A stretch of 64,000 nucleotides of DNA from Silene latifolia (Eukaryota; Streptophyta; Magnoliopsida; Caryophyllales; Caryophyllaceae): assembly GCF_048544455.1 (NCBI RefSeq), contig NC_133526.1, positions 9,874,001 to 9,938,000 on the forward strand, given 5' to 3'. Every line of letters begins with the position of its first letter. Position 1 is the first letter of the stretch. The position numbers were made by a program, and so were the translations under genes. The notes beneath the pieces were generated by a model. The model ran no database searches. It saw nothing but the letters and a program-made list of their open reading frames with translations, and had not been told where the DNA came from. Below, one piece after another: positions 24,181 to 35,104 of the stretch.

Positions 24181-24483
24181 ATACTCCTCCCTTAGTCATT
24201 TTACTACCTATGAAAAATTTGGTGCATCTGGACATACATCGTATACTTGTATGAACATACTTTTGATATTTATGATGTATTTTTTTTAAAAATAAATTTT
24301 TCTATATGCCACGTGTCGAATCCACACTTTCGCAAATTCACTAAGATCTTCCACTTTTCTTATTTGTCTATCTTTTGTGACCCTATATTCTCTCTCTTAC
24401 TTTCATTTACATCCACATATCATACCCCACTAAATTCTACCTAAAAACAATTGTGGAAGAAGATAGAGAATAGGAGGGAGTAT
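24181..24483. mobile_element. Stowaway-like MITE
   Basis: It begins TACTCCTCCCTTAGTC and ends GAATAGGAGGGAGTA, inverted repeats of the Stowaway (Tc1/mariner) type within a TA-type target. About 300 bases, no coding sequence. It lies inside the minus-strand Helitron. Confidence 0.55.
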
Positions 24484-24532
24484 CTTTTAGTAGTTTTTTT
24501 AAGTTATGTTTTTAAGAAATACAATCAGTAAG

Positions 24533-24706
24533 AATCCTCTGTCCCACTTTTGTGTCCCATTGTGTGTGCCACTCCACTCACCTTTTGACACATCACTTGT
24601 TGCAAATTAAAATATTGCAATAATTATATTAATTTGTTGATGTGTTAGAAGGTGATTGGAGTGACACACACATTGGGACACCAAATGGGACAGAGGATCC
24701 CCACTC
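24533..24706. mobile_element. Small palindromic MITE, about 170 bp
   Basis: The ends are long inverted repeats: ATCCTCTGTCCCA and GTGTCCCA with GTGTGTG at left, mirrored by CACACACATTGGGACACC and TGGGACAGAGGAT at right. The whole element can fold into one hairpin with an AT-rich loop. The target duplication is unclear. Confidence 0.65.
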
Positions 24707-25167
24707 AAATACAATGACTCTTCTAAATATATTTTTCTTAGGATTTAATGGTTTAAGTTTTATAACTTTCTCAAAATGTCTTTTTACGTAAACATAAAAC
24801 ATTATGAGACACTCACTTTAATCATCTCTCTACAAATAAAAATATTTCAATAAATATAAAGAAAATGCGCACCAAAAAAAATATAATGAAAATTATACTC
24901 AATTTGAAGCATTTTTCGCAATGAACGTAATTATTCACGTTTTAAAATTTATATCAAAATAATTTTTTAATAAATTTAGTATCAAATCACCATAATTATT
25001 TAATTTAATTTTATAATAAAATTTATTAAATTATAATATATTTTGCTGAGATTTATATAGCATTTATTATGTTTATATTTAATGTTCAGCTGTAATTAAT
25101 ACTTGTATTTAATGCTGGGTTGACACGTGGCGCATCCACAGCGTTTCAACCCAGTTTTATATATATA

Positions 25168-27848
25168 CTAGATTTAATACCCGTGCGATGCACGGGCCTA
25201 TTTGTAATGCAACTAAAAAATGTTTTCACAAATTTAAGATATATAATAGTAATCCCTCATGTGAGGTTTTCTATGGTAGTTTGAAATTGTCGATATTTAC
25301 TAAAATAACATTTCATTATGTCACAATTATGGGAGAAAGCAGTTTTATACGGAAAAAAACTTTGAAAATGAAAATAATTATTGTACTTTCTGTGTTGTAG
25401 TGGAATTAGTCACATACTTTTTTTCTAAGCTTATTTGTTGTATACTCCCTCCACGTATCTACGTTCTTCCCATTTCCTCTTGTCTAAGAAAATAAAATAC
25501 GTTTGATATGCGTCATGTTTTTATTCACGCTCAAAGTTGCAGTTATAATGTGAAACCTAAAATTAAATTGAGTATTAGCGAGTATGAGTGTAGGAGTATA
25601 CAAATAGCTGTATAAGTGACTATAAATTTTGAATTTTTAAAAAAGATATATTGATAACTATATTTTCATTTAAATGGATTATAATAATATTTGATTTAAT
25701 AAATCCGTTTTACACAATTTCTATATAAGACTTCCTCGGGAAAGAATAACCGTGAGCCTCCATATAGATTGATAGATATAAATAAATATTAATTGATTTA
25801 GTAAAAAAAAACATCCAATATATATTACCAGTTTACCACTAATTAATGAACTGCCAATACTTTACCACAACAATAATATTTTAACTCTCTTAAGGAATAG
25901 AGTAGGTAATAAATCACTTTTTTTTGTTTTAAGTAAATCGTAATTGAGCCGTGGCGGGATTAGATACCTCTAAAAAATAAATGGAAGAAAATAAAAAATT
26001 AGAATGAGGACGGTACAACCAACCAAAATACACCAAAAAAACGACTCTAACTAATTAACCCAAGACATAAATGGGTAAGTTTTTTGTAAGATGATTTTAT
26101 ACCAGTACGATTGTAAAACGGATCCAAACACGGCCCTATTGATAAGCATAATTTTTAGATAATAAACTAATTAAAAAGATAATTTTTGGATAATAAACTA
26201 AAAAGATGACTTTATATGTAATGTGTATTATTTTGGACTACATTAATATATAGTACTTTGTGTATCAAATTGTATGCTAGATTAAACTGCATCATCGTAG
26301 AGTTTTTGTGTATATACAAAGACTTTGCCTATTGTGCTCAATTGTTCTTCAATTAACCCTCCAAAGCCAAAACATCTTTTCCTTCTTTTTTTATCTTTCT
26401 AATTATCCCCACTGGAGAATACAAAATTCAAAAATCTTTTCGATAAAATTTTCTCACTTTTTTCAAGTTTACCTTACTCTACTACTCGTTCGCCCTCGTT
26501 AAAAGTTTACGCTATGCTTAGTTTAAAACCTGCAGAGTTATAGCATGAGGCCGTAAAATACATAAAATGACTGATCGCTTTCCATAGATGATGTTCTGAT
26601 GGTTTTTTAGATAAATCAACTAAGTCTGCTATAGAGACTCTAAACTGACAAATTCTATAAATAAATCAAAATTGTCTATGGTGTTCGACCTGATTCATGT
26701 AATTACAGGAATACAACTATATATGCAGGGAGGGAGCACCTTATTTATGATGAATGATGCAGTTCCAATAAGTCTCGCGTCAGAAAATGTGTATTTCAGC
26801 TTCACCATGACTACCTAAACTCTCTTCTGCTAATATGCTTAATTGATGCTATACATGCATTTAGTTCCTTTAACCTCCTCCTATTAGAAATTTTAGTATA
26901 AGATCTCTACCAAAACTGAGAAATTATGAGGTAAAATTTTAATATTCTCCTATTATCTTAAATTATTTAATTAGTTCACTGCCTTGATAAGAATTTAAAA
27001 TAGAGGGACTATAGCAGTACGTAATTTTAAAACTTCATGCATAAATATGAGGATTCGTTGGATAAAAAGTTTTTATATAGTAATACATCTCTATAAATTT
27101 GCCTTATGAGATTTGTGAAGAATTGTGTTACTGTGAGATAAGATAGTTCTAAGCCCTCATTGTAAAATAAATTAACAACACTACTACAAATTTGACCAAA
27201 AATAGTTATACTAACCTAATACTCATATAAGTAATGCAACTACAATTTACAAATGATAAAATATGATAAAATAGTCAGACTTACAATGTGTATCGTGTAT
27301 TGGTAGCAATACACTATAAAGGTTTTAACTTTGATTGCGCCAGACTATTGTACAACCTTAGTCATGAGACTCATAGCTTGAATGATCTATGGGGGAAAAA
27401 ACAAATCAATCAGAAAAATCACGTCACAACAATCAACAAAGATAAAAACAAAAAATAATAAACAATTAGCAATTAGCAATTCTACTGCAAATAATATTAG
27501 AAAAGTTTCTTGCAAAAGAAAAAATATTAGAAAAGCGAGGGAAAGAAAAATTTACAATAATAAGTTGTATTTATGAGAAGCATTTATATATGTATTCAAA
27601 TAAGACATTTTGTCCTACAAAAATACTTTATGTAGCTATTGTGAATAAGTAGAATTTTAGTTTATGAAAAACTCAAATACATATTTATAACCAATTTTAT
27701 ATGGAACGTACAATAACATGTATGAGAGGATGATGTTTTACATTATATATCTATCTTAATTAAAATTTAAATAATCTTTTAGGTAGTTCGTAAAAGTTGG
27801 AGACTCTATAATCGCTCGAAAAAAGCTTCCTTTATTAATATAGATAGA
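25168..27848 (-). mobile_element. Helitron (minus strand), non-autonomous, 2.7 kb, nested
   Basis: On the minus strand the 3' end shows hairpin CCCGTGC / GCACGGG (plus about 25179-25195), a spacer and CTAG (25171-25168), then host T. The 5' end reads TCTATCTATATTAATAAAGG from about 27848 (a start at 27844 is equally possible), preceded by host A. No Rep/helicase and no gene is seen. It appears to lie in the AT-rich 5' start of the Helitron ending at 21534. Confidence 0.75.
25440..25601. mobile_element. Stowaway-like MITE, about 160 bp
   Basis: The ends are GTATACTCCCTCC at left and TAGGAGTATAC at right, matching the Stowaway consensus start. The body is non-coding. The inverted repeat is short, so confidence is limited. 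Confidence 0.45.
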
Positions 27849-27898
27849 TATATATAAGATTGAAGTAAAATAGAAATGGTAACGAATGAAACAATATA

Positions 27899-28080
27899 TG
27901 GCTCTTTAGCAGTATCAAGAAACCGAAACACCACCTTGCCATTAATTCTTTGCGGTCAAAAGGAAACAAGGTTTGCTTTTTCCATCAATATTAATGGTTG
28001 AAAAAATGCAAAAAAAAAAAAAATATAAATAATTAATGGCAAGGTGGTGTTTCGGTTTCTTGATACTGCTGAAGAGCCAT
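27899..28080. repeat. Near-perfect inverted repeat, 50-bp arms, 82-base loop
   Basis: The left arm 27899-27948 (starts ATGGCTCTTTAGCAG) and right arm 28031-28080 (ends CTGCTGAAGAGCCAT) are reverse complements with one mismatch by eye. The loop ends in a poly-A run. A smaller hairpin follows at about 28090-28117 (GGCTCTTTC / GGAAAGAGCC). A transcript of either strand would fold into a long stem. Confidence 0.85.
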
Positions 28081-28154
28081 AAAGAACAAGGCTCTTTCTT
28101 GATGAGGGAAAGAGCCTCATCGCCGGCGGGCCGAATATCAGACCAAGTTGGCTT

Positions 28155-28379
28155 CTAGCCTTCAGTAGATCTCCAACCACTTGCCTTTCTCTTTTTTGTC
28201 GATGAACGTATGTCAGCAATGACATTTGAAATTGGCTCCAAATAATACATGCTTACATGTATTTTTTTTGGGGTCCGTTCAAAGTCATTAACTTGACGAA
28301 ATTTCTCACAGTACTTGCAAAACTCGATCCATTTCAAGGCATTTGCATCTTCAACTTCAGCAACTTCAGCAGGCTTCAT
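28155..28379 (-). CDS. Unrecognised small ORF, possibly a captured gene fragment
   Basis: 74 codons from the ATG at 28379. It begins MKPAEVAEVEDANALKWIEF and continues with KYCEKFRQVNDFERTP, ISNVIADIRSSTKKRK and a basic end. The composition looks like real protein rather than chance in this AT-rich stretch. I do not recognise the family. A 34-base part of it (28224-28257) is repeated inverted at 28608-28641. It lies just upstream of a plus-strand Helitron 3' end (28898), so it may be a fragment picked up by a Helitron. Confidence 0.35.
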   Translation of the reverse strand: MKPAEVAEVEDANALKWIEFCKYCEKFRQVNDFERTPKKIHVSMYYLEPISNVIADIRSSTKKRKASGWRSTEG

Positions 28380-28641
28380 AATACTTTCCAAAAACGTTAA
28401 TTTGCAATTAACCTAAAACACGAAAATCGGTTCTATAATTAATTGCAACATTAATTCGTCAATTTTGCGATCCACCTATTTGTCAACATCAAGACATTAA
28501 TTAATACAAAATTCACATCTCTTATTCACAAAATTCATTTGCGTAAAATACGACAAAATAATGATTAAATAGCTCATTTAATTAACTAATTTATAATAAT
28601 ACGTAATTGTAAGCATGTATTATTTGGAGCCAATTTCAAAT
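28224..28641. repeat. Inverted 34-bp repeat pair
   Basis: 28224-28257 and 28608-28641 are perfect reverse complements (right copy starts TGTAAGCATGTATTATTTGG). The right copy is flanked by two direct copies of TAGCTCATTTAATT, as if inserted as filler during a break repair. Confidence 0.8.
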
Positions 28642-28849
28642 AGCTCATTTAATTTATAATAATATGCATTTGCATTCATATTAAAATAATACGTATTTGT
28701 TGTGAGGATAAACTATAATCTATTTTAATAATACGTAATTTTCGAAATGTTATTTATATTGATTACACATCTAATTATTTATTTATTTATTTATTTAAAC
28801 GTCTAAATACTTCTACAAATTATGTATACATATATAAATTTTTTGTCAT

Positions 28850-28898
28850 GCACAGACTCATATTATACCCATGCATTTATGCACGGGTTACACACTAG
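28850..28898 (+). mobile_element. Helitron 3' end (plus strand)
   Basis: An imperfect hairpin (CCCATGCAT / ATGCACGGG, about 28868-28886), the spacer TTACACA and CTAG (28895-28898), followed by host T. No matching 5' TC end was found, so the length is unknown; the segment from about 27860 may belong to it. Confidence 0.65.
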
Positions 28899-29660
28899 TA
28901 ATAAATAAAGACAAAATATTGAAGACAAAACAACAATAATAACAATAATCGTGCTAAAAGACTAATAAACGTAACAATATTCGTAGCAAAATATTAATAA
29001 TTTTTGATAAAATTTAGTAAATTGTGGTCATAAACATAACATATGTTTGGCGATATATTATGGCAAGTAAACGTTGATGGTGTTTTATAAACGTAGATTC
29101 ACGATTGCATTGGGCCTTGAGCAAAAAATGTCTTGTAAAAAAAAAAAAGCTTTTAGTCTCAAATAATGACTTAATTATATAATAAAATTAGAGAATTTGC
29201 AAAAGAAGATAATCAACTTGTAGTAGTGTAGTACTTCTGTATCATCACAAGGCAGAAAATAGAATTATAAAAATTGCGTAGAATATTTTGTCTCATATCA
29301 ACATATCATTATTAATACAATATCACATGTATAATAAAATCAAAATCAAAATATCTCATTAGTATATATTAAAATTTGTAGTAGTATCTCCTATTTATGA
29401 TATACAGAATTAATATGGTATAATATAAGGAGTGAAGACCAATCATAGAGCATCTCACTTAGGCGGGAAATAATTTAGAGAGTTTTTATTCTTTTAGTGG
29501 AAAGGAGATTTTTTTTTATCGGCAAAACTTATTTTTAATATTCATACATATCTTGATATATATATATAGGGTGTCAAGTGCCAAATTAAAAGAAAAGTTA
29601 AAATGTTCGATGACCACTATATTGTTACCTCTTTAAATTTATCACATGATATAACTACAA
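28899..29660. other. AT-rich spacer, no gene seen
   Basis: The first 60 bases (AAAGACAAAATATTGAAGAC...) resemble 47609-47665, so they come from some dispersed repeat. Otherwise nothing is recognisable. Confidence 0.4.
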
Positions 29661-29700
29661 CTAGTTTTAAACCCGGACAAAAATTGCACGGGATATAATA
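29661..29700 (-). mobile_element. Helitron 3' end (minus strand)
   Basis: On the minus strand: CCCGTGCAA and CCGGG forming an imperfect hairpin, then TTTAAAA and CTAG (29664-29661), followed by host T. The 5' end was not found to the right, so the element is either truncated or too diverged to delimit. Confidence 0.6.
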
Positions 29701-31648
29701 TTCAAGAATTTGACTAAATGCGTACATATTAGAAATAAAATCACATAGTTATAATTTAAATTAATGAGTATACCCAAATTAACACTTAAACTGAGGATCC
29801 AAGTTTAACTCGTAACCCGAATGACACGTCAGTAGCACAACATTATATTGAGAAAATTATAAACTTTATAATAATCGTGGACGTACTAAATAAGTCAAAT
29901 ACAATATAATCCTGTTATTGTCTTGAATCTTAACTAATAAAAAACTTGTGAAAAATCTTAAGATTACACAATATTTATTTAAGAAAAATGTTTAAAGTTG
30001 TATTTTAAATGTATACATTTAGTTTAATTGTTACATTCTTGTTACTCCATATAATATATTTCTTTATTCAGTTAAAAGAAAATATACATGTAAAAGTAAA
30101 CGTAAAGTATTGAGTAAAACAGGGTAGTGAGATAACAAAATATAAAAATATGTATATTTTCTAAAAGAGTGATGTATAATCAGTGGCAGAGTTATGATTC
30201 TTCGGGGGAGGGGGGGGGGGGGGGGCGAAAAATCCGAGCGGGAAGTAAACCTTGGAAAATTTCGAATAATTTAACTAAGAAATCAAAAATTTTAATATCC
30301 AGTTGGAGCGAGCGTTTCTCCTAGCCCCCTAAATCCACTATAAGCTGTATATATGATGTGTACACTGAAATAAACGGTTCTACATAAGTTTATTAGAACG
30401 CAATGTTTTAGTAACTATTTTTATTCACCAACAAATCTTTTCGTTTTAATAACTATTTTTATTCACTAACAAATGTTTCCAACCTTCTTTATTATACCTT
30501 TGTATAAAATGGTCAAGACTAATTGAATAGTAAATGACGTAAATGATGAAATACAACCATTACAAACAAAAACAAAGCCCATTTATGAATTACTAAGAAC
30601 AAGTCCAATACTAAGCTAGTTTCAACTAGCTTACCATTACCACTTCACATTTTTTTTTGAGGGTAAATGCCCAAGGGCTTTACTGCATTAATAACGAATC
30701 ATAACTAACAACACTGTTCGCAGCCGGTGGTAGAACATCCGACCACAAAAATCTACCAACTACTCTAGGAAATAAATGAGCTAGGCAATGTGCCACACGA
30801 TTGTTCGTACGGTTAGTATACGACCAAGAAACAGAAATAAAAGCAGAACATAAAGAGTGAATGTCATCAAAAATTAACGATAGCATGCTGCGTCCCGAAT
30901 CCTTTCTCTTCAAAGCTTCAATCACCGGCATACAGTCACTTTCCACCATCAGCCTTGTGTGCCCTCGTCTTGCCGCCTCAGCTACGCCTTCCAACACCGC
31001 TGCTGCCTCAGCCATCTGGGGTTCCCACCTCTGATTCTGCACCAACGACAAACCCCATAGAATCGACCCATTCTCGTCTCGACACACAACCCCCACACTT
31101 ATCCCCTCTCCCTCTTGAACTCCAGCATCCGTGTTGATTTTCACGTACCCCGCTTGCGGAGCATACTAGCCCTTCCTCACTCTCTCGGTTCCATCCCCAA
31201 TATTCTCTCCACCTCGTCGCCCATGCACCATACCACCCCTTCGATCTCATCAAGCACCTCCCTAGCTCTCCTTACCACGCTCCAAGGGTCCACCTCTCGG
31301 TTATCAAAGATAACCTTGTTACGGTGTTCCCACAAGGCCCAACATCCCACCATGAAAATCAACTGTTCCCGACACCCAAACTCCCTCCATCTCGCTTCCA
31401 CCCAGTCTCTCACACCCCTTGTCTCCCTCTCCTCTTCCCCCAGCCCAAGACCTTCCCAAACCTGTCGAGCTATAGGACAAACACGAAACAAATGGTGACT
31501 AGTCTCGTCATAGGAATTACAAAGTGAACAAAAAGTAGACTCACCTCGCACTCGAGAAGCAATGTTCGCTCGTGTTGCCAAAGCCTCGTTACACAGCTGC
31601 CAGAAGAAGAGTTCACTCGGGGCCAAACCAGGACTTTCCAGAGCCTAT

Positions 31649-33448
31649 CACTACTACAAATCCAGGCAACTACAACGCCCCTTTAACAACGAATATTCAC
31701 GAAAATCACAATAAACGTTGTAGAATGCATGGCGCGAATTTTACTAAAATAAATTACAACGGGTATGGTTATAAAAACCGTTGTTATTAGTTTTAACAAC
31801 GGGTCACACATGCGGAACCGTTGTTAATAATTTGGCGCAAAATTGGCGCAAAGTTAGTGAAAAGTAATAACAACGGTTATTTTTGAAACCCGTTGTTAAA
31901 CCTTATTTAACAACGGGTGTTTTCTACAACCGTTGTTAAAACATATTTCACAACGGTTGTTGTTTAATAACCGTTGTCAATACCTTCCATACTATAAACC
32001 ACACAAACACAAGTCTGCTGCACCACAAAACACAAACCTTAATACACAAACACAAACCCAAAGAAGAAATTAAACACAAACACAAAACACACACTTTCTC
32101 ATCGTCTCTTTCTCTCTTTCTCATCGTCGCTTTATCTTCTCGCCGTCACTTGTTGATTTCATCGTCTCTTTACGTACGTTACGTAATTATCGGGTTTGTT
32201 TCATCGTCATTATTTTATTGTTCTAATTATTTCATTTCAATGTATGTGTTTTTATCGACCATTAGGTTCCGTTCAGCATCTGCTAATTATTTCATTTCCA
32301 TGTATGTGTTTCTAATTATTTCATTTCCATCTTCTTTGGCGTCCTTGATAGACGGATCGAGCATGTTTTAGCGATTAGGGTTTGGAGAATATATTGAGAT
32401 AATGGAAATGCATGTTAGCTGAGATAATGCAATGTATTTATACTAATGTGTGGGTTGAGTTGTTTTTTAATTAATATATATGTTAGGAAGTTGTGCCATA
32501 TATGTTAGGAAGTTGTGCCATAATCGATCTTGATGATGACTGATAGATCTATGGAGTTGAAAAAATGGAAGCAAATCAAACAAGCATAACTCAACACTTT
32601 CAAAATGATCATTTCATTTAATTTTAAACCAAATACATTACAGCAATTATCAGAAATCAAAAGATGTATAATAAGCCGGAACAACCCCGGTTAAGAGTAA
32701 AAAGCGCTTCTCAACCTGCCACCAATTACGCCACTCTGGTATACCGCTAACTTCCGGGGTCATTGGCTTCATATTTTGCAATAACAGATTGAATATATGC
32801 AAGGACACGACTTGCATGTGGAGATAAGGTTGGAAGAGTACAACTCAACATATCTCTGGCTTTTGCGACCAAGTTGCGAGTATCAGTAACGACGAGGGTA
32901 TGAAGATGATGATGATGATGAGGCTTTGTTGACAAGCCGGACTGCTTCACGCCTCTTAATCCAATAATTCCGTTGATGTTCAAGGGATGCTTTGATTAAT
33001 GGGTGTTGATCGGCGGGAAGCCCGGCGAGAACCTTCCCATCATCTTCAATCGTTTGTGTAAGCCATTCTTCGTTGTTGATAAAATTAGGGTTCATTGCCA
33101 TGTTGTTTCAATTAATGAATGTTAGTAAAGGATGCTTTAATATGTTAGTAAAGGATGCTTTAATATTTATAGCTAGTAATATTTAATTTTTTTTTTTTTT
33201 TATTTTTTAAGAACAAACAACAACGGTTATTTATAAATAACCCGTTGTTATAACTTTCCCCCCAAAATTGAGTCACACTTTCCACAACGGGTTTTTATAC
33301 TTAAAACCGTTGTTAATATTTTTAACAACGGTTTCCTTAAAAAAACCAACCGTTGTTAAAACCTTTTACAACGGACGCTTTAACAACGTTCGCTTTTTTA
33401 TATAACAACGGTTTTTGACCGTTGTTATAGGTTGTATCTGTAGTAGTG
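31649..33448. mobile_element. CACTA (En/Spm) transposon, non-autonomous, 1.8 kb
   Basis: The ends are CACTACTACAAAT and the mirrored ...GTAGTAGTG. The 3-base target duplication TAT at 31646-31648 and 33449-33451 is the CACTA hallmark. Both subterminal regions (about 31670-31990 and 33220-33430) are dense in AACAACGG and CCGTTGTT copies in both directions, the expected transposase-binding motifs. No transposase is encoded. It interrupts the LINE between its RT and zf-RVT parts. Confidence 0.9.
32747..33101 (-). CDS. Small ORF pair carried by the CACTA element, function unknown
   Basis: The minus strand from the ATG at 33101 encodes MAMNPNFINNEEWLTQ, a stretch with PLIKASLEHQRNYW and a run of Ser, stopping at 32883. 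An overlapping frame (to 32747) carries KARDMLSC and VLAYIQSVIAKYEANDPGS. The switch of frame falls at the ATG/CAT repeat near 32900-32922, so this may be one gene shifted by slippage in that repeat. A plausible 3' UTR follows. The protein is not part of any transposase I know; it may be a captured host gene or an accessory protein of this CACTA family. The 5' region of the element holds a CT-rich leader-like stretch at 32090-32160 on the plus strand. Confidence 0.45.
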
Positions 33449-33745
33449 TATTCCATAACCACTTTTCCCTTTCCCAATCCGAAGCACCTCCCATCTCCAA
33501 ATCAGTCCTTTCCCTCGCAAGGCGTCGATAAGCCGACCTGACAGAATAAATCCCATCTCGCTCAGCCACCCAAAACCAAACATCCTCCGGGCGATTCCTA
33601 CTTAGCCTTATATTTTTCACTCGGTCACACTCAAAAGGAAGTAAAATCGAGGCAAGCAAGTCTTCCTTCCAGCCACACCCCTCCACATCCATAAGATCAG
33701 CCATGACCAAGTGTTCCATCCCCGTGATTTTGGGTGAAAAAAGAC

Positions 33746-35104
33746 TGTAACACCCCCTCATACCAAGGTTCCTTACCAGGACCACCCTGTTATGAAAGTA
33801 TGTTACCATCTCGGTTGCCCGAGGTTAGTATATATCAAAAGCGTCTGAACTGAGCACATTTATTAAGGTACTGTAAAGTATAAAAGTTTACATCAACCAA
33901 ATCCAAAAACTGATTCAACAAATACAACTCTAATGTCTGACAACAATGAAATCAAAGCTAAGACTCGGACGGTGATGCTATGACTGGTGATGACACACTC
34001 CCATGACTGTCCCAAGCTCATCACTAGCAATACCTGTCAAGCCTACTCACCATCCCCGAATGGATCACCGCATATTCCACAAACAACAACGGGGTCAGTA
34101 TTACTCAATCAAAATAAGACAAACAATAGGGTAACCATCTAATCATCTTCCAACCCCAATCTTACGTGCTCACACAGTAACCGACTACACACCAAAGTAT
34201 GTAGCCCTGCCAGATTACCCATCGCAACAGATAATCCTCGCCGCCAGTGGGTGACCGCAGCCAATCCCACCTAGTCCAGCTCCTCAACGAGCGACAAACA
34301 ATCCATGTCCCTTAATGTGCACATCCCCTCCCGTGGCGGGTTCCACGGAGGGCGAACTAGGGTGTGAAGCCACTCCCGCAAGTGACTCCACCACAATCAC
34401 AAACACACGACACCACAGTCGTCACAACACCTCCACACCAACATCACCACAACGATACGCTTACTCCGATGGTCAACAGATAACAATAGTTACACAACAA
34501 ACATGTCTTAACAATGAACAGTAAACTGAGTAGGGGAAACCCTACCTTAACAATCAACAGTAGCATGAAACACGGACAATCAGAAAGGCTCCTCTACGAA
34601 GTCTTCTCCTATACAATAATCACATAACACAATTACACATTGCACAATTCCCCATATTCCCAATTCCATACATGTATACAGTTACCCCAAAGAATACAAA
34701 TAACATAAAGATAGGACTTACCAACAGTAGAATGAGGAATTATACGCAAGAACCACGAAGATTACACACACAACTATGCTATGGAATGATTAGGAAGTGA
34801 TTAGGGAGTGATTAGGGTAAACGTAGAAATGATGAAGTTTGAAATAAGATTTTAGAAACTGACGCGGGATATAAAAATAACCCTAAACGTTTCCCAATCA
34901 AACCGTCAAAATATGCTTCGCCAGACCGGATACTCGGTCGAGTAAAGTGTATACTCGGCCGAGTATCCTCTACTCGGTCGAGTATTCACTATACTCGGCC
35001 GAGTATTCCTCGGCAGAACCAAAACAACCTACGACCACAGCACTACTCGGCCGAGTAGGCTCTACTCGGTCGAGTAGTCACCAAAGAAAATACGTAGTAT
35101 TACA
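33746..35104. mobile_element. Solo LTR, probably Ty3/gypsy, 1.36 kb
   Basis: It begins TGTAACACCCCC and ends GTATTACA, flanked by target duplication AAGAC at 33741-33745 and 35105-35109. Near the right end are repeated ACTCGGCCGAGTA / ACTCGGTCGAGTA palindromes (about 34930-35080). With no internal region, it is the usual product of recombination between two LTRs. It interrupts the LINE. Confidence 0.85.

Larger units (their letters stand above)
21534..27859 (-). mobile_element. Helitron (minus strand) interrupted by a second Helitron
   Basis: On the minus strand the 3' end is a GC-rich hairpin (CCGCGC / GCGCGG, plus positions about 21546-21560), a spacer and CTAG (21537-21534), then host T. 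The 5' part at 25100-25167 reads TATAAAACTGGGTTGAAACG on the minus strand, a familiar Helitron start, but lacks its TC. The missing TC may be TCTTATATATA at 27859-27849, on the far side of the nested Helitron. No Rep/helicase is seen. The body is very AT-rich with no genes. The 3' end is firm; the 5' end at 27859 is inferred. Confidence 0.6.

Noticed and set aside
30198-30226. A run of about 25 G with few interruptions
   Set aside because: A simple repeat, possibly able to form a G-quadruplex, but with no context that suggests a function.
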